DNA from: a virus | Reading direction: 5' to 3' (one strand) | Length of the DNA stretch: 64,000 bases | IMG/VR virus record: IMGVR_UViG_3300032268_000986 | Span: 110,259 to 174,258 of that record | In this document: positions 38,734 through 46,392 of the stretch, piece by piece | Layout: each line of letters starts with the position of its first letter | Position numbering within the stretch: position 1 is the first letter of the stretch | The notes under the pieces: generated by a model | Told to the model about the DNA's origin: nothing | The model's database searches: none | What the model saw: the letters and a program-made list of their open reading frames with translations, nothing else | Program-made: the position numbers and the translations under genes

Positions 38734-39777
38734 ATGATCAAGTTCAATCAAATCACACGAGTACAGGTTGAGTTAACCACACGATGCAATGCTCGGTGTC
38801 CCATGTGTCCACGAAACTATCGTGGGTCAGACTACAACAGCGGATATCCCGTGACAGAGTTGTTGCTAGAAGATTTTAAAAAGATTTTTACTCCAAAGTT
38901 TTTACAACAATTGCGAGAACCTGCGGCTCCTCAGGATGGATTCAAGCATCGGTCATTCAAGTTCTACGGAGTGATGTTCAATGGAAATCTAGGTGACTTT
39001 GGCCTGGCTCGGGACGGAGTAGAAATTGTAGAATATCTTGTGGCACACAATGTACGTGTGATGATTAACACAAATGGCAGCATGCGAACTCCTGCTTGGT
39101 GGAGCCGCTTGGCCTTGCCCGGAGTAGAGATTGGGTTTGCCCTAGATGGGCTTGCTGACACCCATGGTCTGTATCGTCAAGACACTGACTGGAATCGTGT
39201 GATAGAAAACGCCCAAGCATTTATTGCAGCCGGTGGTCAAGCAGTGTGGAGATTTATTCCGTTTGATCATAACCGACATCAAGAACAACAGTGTCGTGAC
39301 CTGGCCCAAGAATACGGCTTTGTTAAATTTGAAAACATATATGATGGTAGAGACACCGGACCAGTGTTTACACGATCAGGTGAATTCAGTCACCAAATTG
39401 GGCATGATCCTTCGGGGGTGACTCCCACACTACAGCCCTTGCTGGAAAGTCATCAATCATGGTTCAATCACAAGACCATACGCATTGCCAAGGACAAACC
39501 TGACCTTGAATTGACCTGCATACACAAGGTCAATGAAGAAATATACGTGGCAGCAGATGGCACTGTGTACCCTTGTTGTTTCTTGGGATTTTATCCCACA
39601 CAAATGCATCATCCCGGCAACGAACAAGTAAAAAACATTGTGCAGGAAAACTCAGCACTGAAGCATGGACTGGAACATGCCATGGCCTGGTTTGAACGTG
39701 TAGAACAATCTTGGAGTCATGGCAGCATTGCTGAAGGCAGACTCTATAATTGTGTGAACAGTTGTGGAAAAATATGA
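38734..39777 (+). CDS. Radical SAM / SPASM-like protein, copy 2 (347 aa)
   Basis: [10 protein letters not shown] (CxxxCxxC) at about residue 18; M-I-N-T-N-G-S and F-A-L-D-G-L follow. A C-terminal [10 protein letters not shown] and C-V-N-S-C look like auxiliary-cluster Cys. It is a paralogue of the protein at 22367 with a 60-residue longer middle. The next gene, overlapping by ATGA, is a methyltransferase. Substrate unknown; peptide or sugar modification is likely by family. Confidence 0.78.
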   Translation: MIKFNQITRVQVELTTRCNARCPMCPRNYRGSDYNSGYPVTELLLEDFKKIFTPKFLQQLREPAAPQDGFKHRSFKFYGVMFNGNLGDFGLARDGVEIVEYLVAHNVRVMINTNGSMRTPAWWSRLALPGVEIGFALDGLADTHGLYRQDTDWNRVIENAQAFIAAGGQAVWRFIPFDHNRHQEQQCRDLAQEYGFVKFENIYDGRDTGPVFTRSGEFSHQIGHDPSGVTPTLQPLLESHQSWFNHKTIRIAKDKPDLELTCIHKVNEEIYVAADGTVYPCCFLGFYPTQMHHPGNEQVKNIVQENSALKHGLEHAMAWFERVEQSWSHGSIAEGRLYNCVNSCGKI

Positions 39778-40397
39778 ACTCAGACTTACAAAAATTATTT
39801 ACTAGATTTTACAATCCAAAAGACCAAGAACCAGAACCCACGCGAGGGCCCAGCAGCATAGAAGGGACCAAAAAGATTTGTGATGAGCTGTGGCCATTGT
39901 TTGAACGGCACGGCATTTGCAGTATGTTTGACGCTGGATGTAATGACTGTGTCTGGGCACAAGCAATTGATGCTAGGATTATCTACAGCGGCGGGGATAT
40001 CAGTGCCGAGATCATTGCCGAAGCACAACGTTGTTACCCCCATCTAAACGTCCAGGTGTTTGACATCACAACTGATCCAATTCCTGCAGTGGATGTGCTG
40101 TTCATGCGTGATGTTGCAATTCATCTTTGCAATGCAGACAAACTTAAGATGTTACAAAACTGGCTTGACAGCGAAATTCCCTGGCTGTTGACCACGACAG
40201 AACCTGCGCACCCAGAAAATTTAGAAATTGAATACAACGCTGATGGTTTCCCTTGGGCAGGAATAAATTGGCAGCTGCCACCATGGAACTTTCCCGAACC
40301 TAGAGACTGCATTGTCGAACAATCACATGAAAGCCGAAGACTGGCACTATGGCACCGAGATCAACTCAAGGACCTGATATGGCAGTTGCCCGAGTAA
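39774..40397 (+). CDS. Class I SAM-dependent methyltransferase (207 aa)
   Basis: [12 protein letters not shown] is motif [12 protein letters not shown] motif II, and V-D-V-L-F-M-R-D-V follows as the catalytic-face strand. L-T-T-T-E-P and a Pro/Trp-rich loop end the core. The ATG at 39774 overlaps the previous stop and GGAAAAAT precedes it. Paired with the radical SAM protein upstream, as at 22367-23937. Confidence 0.78.
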   Translation: MNSDLQKLFTRFYNPKDQEPEPTRGPSSIEGTKKICDELWPLFERHGICSMFDAGCNDCVWAQAIDARIIYSGGDISAEIIAEAQRCYPHLNVQVFDITTDPIPAVDVLFMRDVAIHLCNADKLKMLQNWLDSEIPWLLTTTEPAHPENLEIEYNADGFPWAGINWQLPPWNFPEPRDCIVEQSHESRRLALWHRDQLKDLIWQLPE

Positions 40398-41257
40398 TGT
40401 TCCTGGCCAAGTATCGTGTGCCACATGCGTGTTTTAGTTTGCAGTGGGATCAACACATTCTAGGCATAGACAAAACCATTGTTGCCAGTCCAGTACCCCG
40501 AGATGAACTGTGGCGTGCGTTTGACTCTTACAACATTGATACTTCTCGGTTTGAATATGTCAATGATGACATCATTTATCGGCTGTATCCCGAAGTCAAC
40601 AACTGGGTATTTGAAAATGACTATCGTATATGGTGGCTGCGCCAACAAGCAATCAAATTAAGTTACATTGATTATCTTGGCGAAGATGTGATGTTGATGT
40701 ATGATCCTGACACATTCATGATTGAAGATTACCGTTGTTACAATCCTGACACTGACACATTGAATTTTATGGCCTTGTTGAATACCACTCAAGGCAGTTA
40801 CAACCGTGTGTTTGAGTGCATCACTGGTTTGAACAAAGTAACTCCGCATTGCTTTGTAACCGAACTGGTGCCAGTGCGCCGCACCGACTGGTTGGCTCTT
40901 AGAGAACACCTTGCTCGGCGTTGGCCAGGCAAACACTGGTTGGATGCCATAATTGATCCTGTGCCAGGTTGGCCTGCTGTGCCGCCTTGGCACTTTGAAG
41001 GGCATATTAAGTGGTTTTCTGAGTACGAGTTTGTGGGCAATTGGGCAGCACGCCGAGGCAACGTCACCTATCAGGCACAACGCAGATTTGAATACGATGA
41101 GTTAGACAAGTTGGTTCAACTGGATCCCGCACAACATAATGCTGTGTGCGATGCTATGACCGACCTATCACGCAGCATGATCATGGACTGGGATACCTAT
41201 ACTATTCACAATTTTGATCGATATCGCAACATGGTCTTGGAGGCCTTGGCAAAATGA
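40379..41257 (+). CDS. Glycosyltransferase-like protein (292 aa)
   Basis: GT-A-like: L-M-Y-D-P-D-T-F-M (DxD-type metal site) around residue 108, T-P-H-C-F-V-T-E-L and F-S-E-Y-E-F-V-G-N later. The S-E-Y-E-x-x-G-N block and E-L-x-P pair recall DUF6492-like transferases; the minus-strand gene at 43727 shows a related plan. The start at 40379 has AAGGA 6 bases upstream. Donor and acceptor are unknown. Confidence 0.6.
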   Translation: MAVARVMFLAKYRVPHACFSLQWDQHILGIDKTIVASPVPRDELWRAFDSYNIDTSRFEYVNDDIIYRLYPEVNNWVFENDYRIWWLRQQAIKLSYIDYLGEDVMLMYDPDTFMIEDYRCYNPDTDTLNFMALLNTTQGSYNRVFECITGLNKVTPHCFVTELVPVRRTDWLALREHLARRWPGKHWLDAIIDPVPGWPAVPPWHFEGHIKWFSEYEFVGNWAARRGNVTYQAQRRFEYDELDKLVQLDPAQHNAVCDAMTDLSRSMIMDWDTYTIHNFDRYRNMVLEALAK

Positions 41258-42369
41258 GATTCTGTTATCCTGTATATGATCCAGTGGGCACAGCATTTGG
41301 TGTGCATCGTCAGGCACACTGGGATTGTGATTTGACCACAGACCTAGATCTAGTATCACAGCAGCCATTTCGTGTGGCCACAGTGCCAGTATTTTTTAAC
41401 AGTGAGACATTTTGGCCCGGGATCAACTTATTAAAGATCAATCCTGACCTGGCCGCAGTGAGGTTAGATGAATTTGATCTAGTACTGGTTCATGATGTAG
41501 AATGTTGCCGTTGGCCAGATGTTGAAGACTGGTTGCAGTCAGTGGGCATTGTGCGTTATCTATTTGTGGCCAATAATTTAACAGCCACGAGAAATTTGCC
41601 CAGTGAGAAATTCTTTTTTAAACCGCATTGGATGATCAAAACAGTAGACGACAATCTATCTGTGCCAACCAACCAGTCTGGTGATAAACCATACATGTTT
41701 GAAGCCATGATGGGAGCTCGACGGCCGCACCGTGACTACATCATGTTGGCCATGACTTGCAGTGGACAACTTGAACATAACATAGTCAACTATCGTGGAT
41801 TTCCCGGCGGATCTACAGATGTTCACACCGAGGAGTTTCAAAACATTTTTCCTGGCACACAGTTGAATTTTCCCTATATCAGTCCCAAGTATGATCCTGC
41901 CTGGGAACCAGTCAGCACCGTGCTCAGTAGCAATATCAGTTTTCCAGTGCCATCGGGAATCTATCAGAAAACACATTATAGCATAGTGCCCGAATCCCAG
42001 TACACTGGAGACACATTCTTTGCCACAGAAAAGACCGCCAAGGTATTGTTGGCACAACGACTGGCAGTGTGGTTTGCTCCTGAAAACTTTTTGCAAAATC
42101 TTCGCAGCCTGGGGTTTGAAACGTTTGGAGATGTCATAGACGAAAGCTATGATCAAGATGACTATCATCGTGATTGGAAACGATTTGAACGTGCCTGGCA
42201 CACTGTAGAGCACATGGCCAGGTTTGAAGATCCTGTGTTGCTGTATCAAAAGCTACGCCCAAGACTGGAACACAATCGCAATCACATGCTGACCTTGGAA
42301 CAACGCACACTGGCAGCTTGGCAACAGCGCCTGCAGGAATTGATTCCTGCCGAACACTGGTCAGTTTAA
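41254..42369 (+). CDS. Glycosyltransferase-like phage protein, paralogue D (371 aa)
   Basis: The C-terminal domain has F-A-T-E-K-T-A-K-V-L-L-A-Q-R-L-A-V-W-F, then L-R-S-L-G-F-E-T-F-G-D-V-I-D-E-S-Y-D, the shared pattern of four paralogues (with 1778, 5546 and 6851). The N-terminal lobe includes F-D-L-V-L-V-H-D-V-E and a P-H-W-M-I strand. It is joined to the transferase before it by ATGA and ends convergent with an SGNH-like gene, overlapping by 9 bases. Confidence 0.58.
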   Translation: MRFCYPVYDPVGTAFGVHRQAHWDCDLTTDLDLVSQQPFRVATVPVFFNSETFWPGINLLKINPDLAAVRLDEFDLVLVHDVECCRWPDVEDWLQSVGIVRYLFVANNLTATRNLPSEKFFFKPHWMIKTVDDNLSVPTNQSGDKPYMFEAMMGARRPHRDYIMLAMTCSGQLEHNIVNYRGFPGGSTDVHTEEFQNIFPGTQLNFPYISPKYDPAWEPVSTVLSSNISFPVPSGIYQKTHYSIVPESQYTGDTFFATEKTAKVLLAQRLAVWFAPENFLQNLRSLGFETFGDVIDESYDQDDYHRDWKRFERAWHTVEHMARFEDPVLLYQKLRPRLEHNRNHMLTLEQRTLAAWQQRLQELIPAEHWSV

Positions 42370-43188
42370 ACCAAAGTCATCACGCATTCTCTGCAGGAAG
42401 TTTTCGGCAATTTCCACCTGCCCCGATGGTGCCATGTGATAGCCGGGATCTTGGCCCACATGTTCGTGACGAGCACTGATGGGCAAGTAACTTTGTTTTT
42501 CATTCAACATGATGTTGCGGTCTGGAATCATAGAGGGGAATGCCGTACGCCACTGTGTTTGGTTGGCAGGATCAAACGGCCACAGCAGTATGGGAACCAC
42601 TATGAAATTGATACCATCTAGATGCAGTTGCATGATGCCTTCGCGAATGATCCACTCGTCTTGTTGCTTCTTCCAGTCTGAATCATACAGGTTGTTGATG
42701 TAGTGCTTGACCGCAGTCTGCGCATCGTGACTGATTTTTTGTGACCTGTATTGGTGTGGATAGTTTTCAGCCAAGCTGAAAATGGTTTCACAAATCATGC
42801 GATAGGGATTGTTGCCATAGTTGACATTGTCAATGCCAGCTGCTCGATCGTATCCATTTTTCAATTGGGTATTCTGTAGGTGACGCTGTAGGTCTGAACC
42901 TCTGCCGCCCCAACCTCTGCCTTTGTCTTCACTATCACTGGGTTGATACGGAGCCGCTGAAGCAGGTATTTCCATTCTGTCCCAGAACGTGGGAGTGATT
43001 ATTGCAAAGTCTGGACGCTGGCGTCTTATTTCTTCTATCTGCACACGCACACCACCGTTGCTGCACCCCTGACGTGCTAGATTAACAAGGTTCCAGCCCA
43101 AGCGTTGAGACATGACTTCGCTCCAGGCTGTGCCGGGCAGGGTTTGACTGGGTGCTGAATAACTACAGCCTGCTACCATTAACTTCAT
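42361..43188 (-). CDS. SGNH-hydrolase-like phage protein, copy 3 (275 aa)
   Basis: M-V-A-G-C-S-Y-S is block I, N-L-A-R-Q-G-C-S-N-G-G-V-R is block II and III, and a late H-V-G-Q-D-P-G-Y-H-M-A-P-S-G could supply the D-x-x-H block. It is more distant from the copies at 11536 and 12252. AAGGATC precedes the ATG, which overlaps the deacetylase stop (TAATG). Its role may be esterification or de-esterification of sugars together with the PIG-L-like deacetylase upstream. Confidence 0.55.
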   Translation of the reverse strand: MKLMVAGCSYSAPSQTLPGTAWSEVMSQRLGWNLVNLARQGCSNGGVRVQIEEIRRQRPDFAIITPTFWDRMEIPASAAPYQPSDSEDKGRGWGGRGSDLQRHLQNTQLKNGYDRAAGIDNVNYGNNPYRMICETIFSLAENYPHQYRSQKISHDAQTAVKHYINNLYDSDWKKQQDEWIIREGIMQLHLDGINFIVVPILLWPFDPANQTQWRTAFPSMIPDRNIMLNEKQSYLPISARHEHVGQDPGYHMAPSGQVEIAENFLQRMRDDFGLN

Positions 43189-43730
43189 TAGTGATCCTTG
43201 AGAAATTCTTTGACTGATGTGGGGATGGTGTACTCGTTGATGTGTCCCAGACTGTGAAAACCAGCCACAATGTCCTTGTGCATGGGCAGTTCGCTGGAAT
43301 CATACACGCCCGGGGGAATTACAAAACGATTTGTTCCTTGTCCGTGTGGTGCAAATGTTGCCAAGTTTGAGTGATTGGCCACTGCGTCATGCACCAAGCG
43401 ATGGTGTATGTGTCCGTAATCACCTTCAGCATCATGAGTCAACACAAGATCAAATCCTTGGGCCAGGTCATACATGCGTCTTTGTGCTTCGGTACTGCTC
43501 CAACGAGTGAACTGTTGTTGTTGCTGATCTGCATAGTCATCTTCAAATCCCAGGAACACTGTTTTGATCCCACGTCGACGCCAAAATGCAGCAACTTCAC
43601 TGCCGCGTGGACTGGTTTCAGTATAGGTCAAATAACCAATGGTCCAGTCCAGTCGCTGATAGCGATGGATAAAACTGTATCCAAATATCACACAATCATC
43701 AGGATGTGCAACTAGGCATAGTGCTTTCAT
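43188..43730 (-). CDS. PIG-L/LmbE-family deacetylase (180 aa)
   Basis: L-V-A-H-P-D-D is the metal-binding A-H-P-D-D block at the N-terminus, and T-H-D-A-E-G-D-Y-G-H-I-H-H holds the second His pair. These zinc enzymes remove N-acetyl groups from GlcNAc-linked substrates. The start at 43730 has AAGGG upstream; an ATGA overlap joins it to the transferase gene. It probably prepares or edits an amino sugar within the local glycan pathway. Confidence 0.85.
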   Translation of the reverse strand: MKALCLVAHPDDCVIFGYSFIHRYQRLDWTIGYLTYTETSPRGSEVAAFWRRRGIKTVFLGFEDDYADQQQQQFTRWSSTEAQRRMYDLAQGFDLVLTHDAEGDYGHIHHRLVHDAVANHSNLATFAPHGQGTNRFVIPPGVYDSSELPMHKDIVAGFHSLGHINEYTIPTSVKEFLKDH

Positions 43731-44548
43731 TTGATTCCCTTTGTAACTAAAAAGTCTAGGTAACATTGTTGACGTTCACTGTCAAGATTTGACCAGGCAT
43801 TGCGATGCACACTCACAGTCATGCTGTTTTGCATTTCTGTAAACTTGCGATCAAATGATTCAACTTCACTGTGACACACATTGCACACCGGAACCGATTG
43901 AATCTGTGTGTTGTACAGTGTGTCAAAGTTGCCATGCATGGCATGCACAAATCCCGAATACAAAATAAATTCAGTCAGTCGACCGTGAGCTTGAAACCAC
44001 TGTGGGAACACCTGACCAGACTGTGTTTCCACAGCAGCAATCATGGCTCTAGCTGTGGCATTGTGTACAAAGAACGGCACCCCACCGGGACCAATCTGTT
44101 GTGGTAGATCAATCTTGAAAAAATCATTTACAATACTGCGACTGGCCTCAAACACTGGATAGATGTCCAGTGTGCCTACCTGCACTCGACCGTGCTGATC
44201 AAACAACTTGGCTAACTCAAGCTCATGTACAAATATGGTCTTGGCATCCAAGACCATGCTCCAGGTGTTGTAGCTCATGCCCGATGCCATGAGCTTGATG
44301 GCTTGTTGACTTACCCAACCAGTGGTGTGAAACGAGGTAGAGAATGCGCTGGCAGGTACAATTCGAACCCTGGACTGCATGCTGCCCCACCAAGCAGTGT
44401 CAATTTCTTGAGCCACTGCGTCGTCATCATTTACAAACACATAGATGCTGCTGGCACCAATGTTCCGACAGTAGAGGTCAAGGCTCTGAGCCTGCCGACG
44501 CAGCACATCAAGCTCGTCTCGAAAAACCACAGTAACAATATCAATCAT
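43727..44548 (-). CDS. DUF6492-like glycosyltransferase (273 aa)
   Basis: I-D-I-V-T-V-V-F-R-D-E-L opens a GT-A fold, W-S-M-V-L-D-A-K-T-I-F is the modified DxD region, and F-F-V-H-N then a helix and H-G-R-L-T-E-F-I-L-Y follow. The D-A-K-T and T-E-F-x-L-Y positions match the DUF6492 transferase type. Coupled by ATGA to the ParB-like gene upstream and the deacetylase downstream. Confidence 0.65.
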   Translation of the reverse strand: MIDIVTVVFRDELDVLRRQAQSLDLYCRNIGASSIYVFVNDDDAVAQEIDTAWWGSMQSRVRIVPASAFSTSFHTTGWVSQQAIKLMASGMSYNTWSMVLDAKTIFVHELELAKLFDQHGRVQVGTLDIYPVFEASRSIVNDFFKIDLPQQIGPGGVPFFVHNATARAMIAAVETQSGQVFPQWFQAHGRLTEFILYSGFVHAMHGNFDTLYNTQIQSVPVCNVCHSEVESFDRKFTEMQNSMTVSVHRNAWSNLDSERQQCYLDFLVTKGIK

Positions 44549-44946
44549 GCAGTATGTATGAGGTCAAACAGTGGGCCAGCGTGAAATTCTCCTGACTGGG
44601 CCGTGATGCCTTGAGACAAATCAGCATGATTAAGTGGTACAATATGTGTTTCCACTGGGACGTCACCCTGTAACTGCATCAAGGCCAACATGCGGTGCCG
44701 CCCATTGTGTGCAATCACTGCGGGAGGATCTTGGTTGTCAAGATACAACACAGGATATCCAATTCCGGGATAAACCAGTCTGTGCTTGATCCAGTCAATG
44801 GTGTTCTGTTCTTGTGCGGTAAGCTCAATTGGCCGGCACAACGATAGAAATACTGTAGGGCGCATGCTCACCAACAAACGATGCGTATCTGCAGGTAAAT
44901 GAGCAGCTCCTATACCATAGTCGTTGTTGATGGTGTACGTGGTCAT
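44545..44946 (-). CDS. ParB-like-motif hypothetical protein (133 aa)
   Basis: P-P-A-V-I-A-H-N-G-R-H-R-M-L-A-L-M followed by V-P-V-E-T-H-I-V is the ParB/sulfiredoxin-type pattern (G-R-H-R-x-x-A between strands). The protein is short and lacks a helix-turn-helix partner domain. Such stand-alone ParB-fold proteins can be nucleases or nucleotide-binding enzymes. It overlaps both neighbours by ATGA. A cousin with a similar core is at 4824. Confidence 0.55.
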   Translation of the reverse strand: MTTYTINNDYGIGAAHLPADTHRLLVSMRPTVFLSLCRPIELTAQEQNTIDWIKHRLVYPGIGYPVLYLDNQDPPAVIAHNGRHRMLALMQLQGDVPVETHIVPLNHADLSQGITAQSGEFHAGPLFDLIHTA

Positions 44947-46388
44947 TTGTTACGACCCGACTTCATGTTGGCGCACCAGTGATACATGCGGGCCTTCTCA
45001 CCTGATGCACGTTTGGCACGGGCACGTAGGTCAGTAACTGATCCGTCGCAGCTGGCACCTGCCCGTTTCACACGGCCCGGGCGACTCTTGCCTTGGACTT
45101 TGCCGTCTGCAAAGTTTTCATTCAAGCCATTTAATTCTTGTTCACCTTGAGGTGTTAGAAACCAGAACCCGTCACCTGGTGTAACAATCAAGCCGGCATT
45201 TTCTAAACTGTCGTATACATTTTGTTGTGCATCAGTTATACCACGTATGTCTTGTTGAAAATCCAATCCATGGTTGTTGGCTACATCAATTGCTTTCATT
45301 AATAGTAATTTACCGTAACCTTGTCCTTGCCAGCGTGATTCAACTTCTGCTTCATTGTTGACGTCATCTGTGTCAGCACTGCGTACAAAATTGAAATACC
45401 CTACATGTTTTCCATGCACTGCTAGTGTGATTTGAAAACTGTGTTTATATCCGTCAGGTGAAGTGACTGTGAATTTTACAGGGTTTCCGCCATCTGCAAA
45501 GTTTTCTGCCACAGCTGGTTGTACTCTACTCAATTCATATATAACTAAATCGCCAGTGTCTGCACGAAAAGCTCTATAACCCCAGGCCCGAGCATAACGT
45601 TGAACCAGTCTGTCATACAACTTGGCACGACTTTCAGGATTTGGTTGAGGCTGGTCAGGCTCATAATATATTGTTGGGTCAGTTGCTTTACTGGCTGAAA
45701 AACTCAATCTTGAAGGTTTGTATTTTTTAATGTACTTTTGTATGGAAGCCAACACTGTGGCAAAGATTCTCTGGGCATCGCCTTCGCCAGTGACTTCTTG
45801 ACTGTTGTTTCTATAAAATTCAACCTGCACTATTTCTTTGCCCTCGTCATCTTGTTGATTGTTGAACATGATGCTTAAATTTGTTCCGTCGGGCAATTTG
45901 GCCAACATATCAACATCACCATACTCACTTTTTTCTGATTTGGTTTTGTAGGGGTTGTTGAAAGCTTCTGGCACAGGTTCCCAGGCCATGTTTTTACTGC
46001 CCTTGACCGCAGGCCGGAATCCCTGTGATCGATAGAACTTCATCAGTTTGCTTTGACTGACTTGGCCCTTGTCCCAGGGGTATAATGTGAGTGCAATGTT
46101 ATCTTCTTGTGCCAGACGTTGCAGTTCCCGCATGGCACGTGATCCAACTCCGGCACGCAGGGGATAGGCCTGGAACCATTTGACTTCCACTGCGTCACGT
46201 TTGCTGTTGCTGGGTGTGAGTTCAAACATGGCAAACTGTTGATCCTCGCCTGAACCGCCCATGGGCATGACATGATTGTTTTGCCAGGTCTGTGGATATG
46301 CTGCATAGACTTTTTGAATCCAGTCATATGCTCGTTGCTGTGGACTCAGCTTGATTGTGTTGTCAACAATGAATTCCTGTGCTCTCAT
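44943..46388 (-). CDS. Modular GNAT protein, probably virion-packaged (481 aa)
   Basis: Two GNAT-like acetyltransferase domains: the first around residues 25-140 (L-R-A-G-V-G-S-R-A-M-R-E-L), the second around 305-405 (W-Q-G-Q-G-Y-G-K-L-L-L-M-K, a clear acetyl-CoA loop). The start MRAQEFIVDN resembles a capsid-targeting peptide. Linkers V-A-E-N-F-A-D-G and L-N-E-N-F-A-D-G flank the second domain, each with a V/L-x-E site. The last 45 residues form a basic Cys-containing module. Start 5 bases after a TAAATA box, no Shine-Dalgarno. Confidence 0.7.
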   Translation of the reverse strand: MRAQEFIVDNTIKLSPQQRAYDWIQKVYAAYPQTWQNNHVMPMGGSGEDQQFAMFELTPSNSKRDAVEVKWFQAYPLRAGVGSRAMRELQRLAQEDNIALTLYPWDKGQVSQSKLMKFYRSQGFRPAVKGSKNMAWEPVPEAFNNPYKTKSEKSEYGDVDMLAKLPDGTNLSIMFNNQQDDEGKEIVQVEFYRNNSQEVTGEGDAQRIFATVLASIQKYIKKYKPSRLSFSASKATDPTIYYEPDQPQPNPESRAKLYDRLVQRYARAWGYRAFRADTGDLVIYELSRVQPAVAENFADGGNPVKFTVTSPDGYKHSFQITLAVHGKHVGYFNFVRSADTDDVNNEAEVESRWQGQGYGKLLLMKAIDVANNHGLDFQQDIRGITDAQQNVYDSLENAGLIVTPGDGFWFLTPQGEQELNGLNENFADGKVQGKSRPGRVKRAGASCDGSVTDLRARAKRASGEKARMYHWCANMKSGRNK

Positions 46389-46392
46389 AAAA

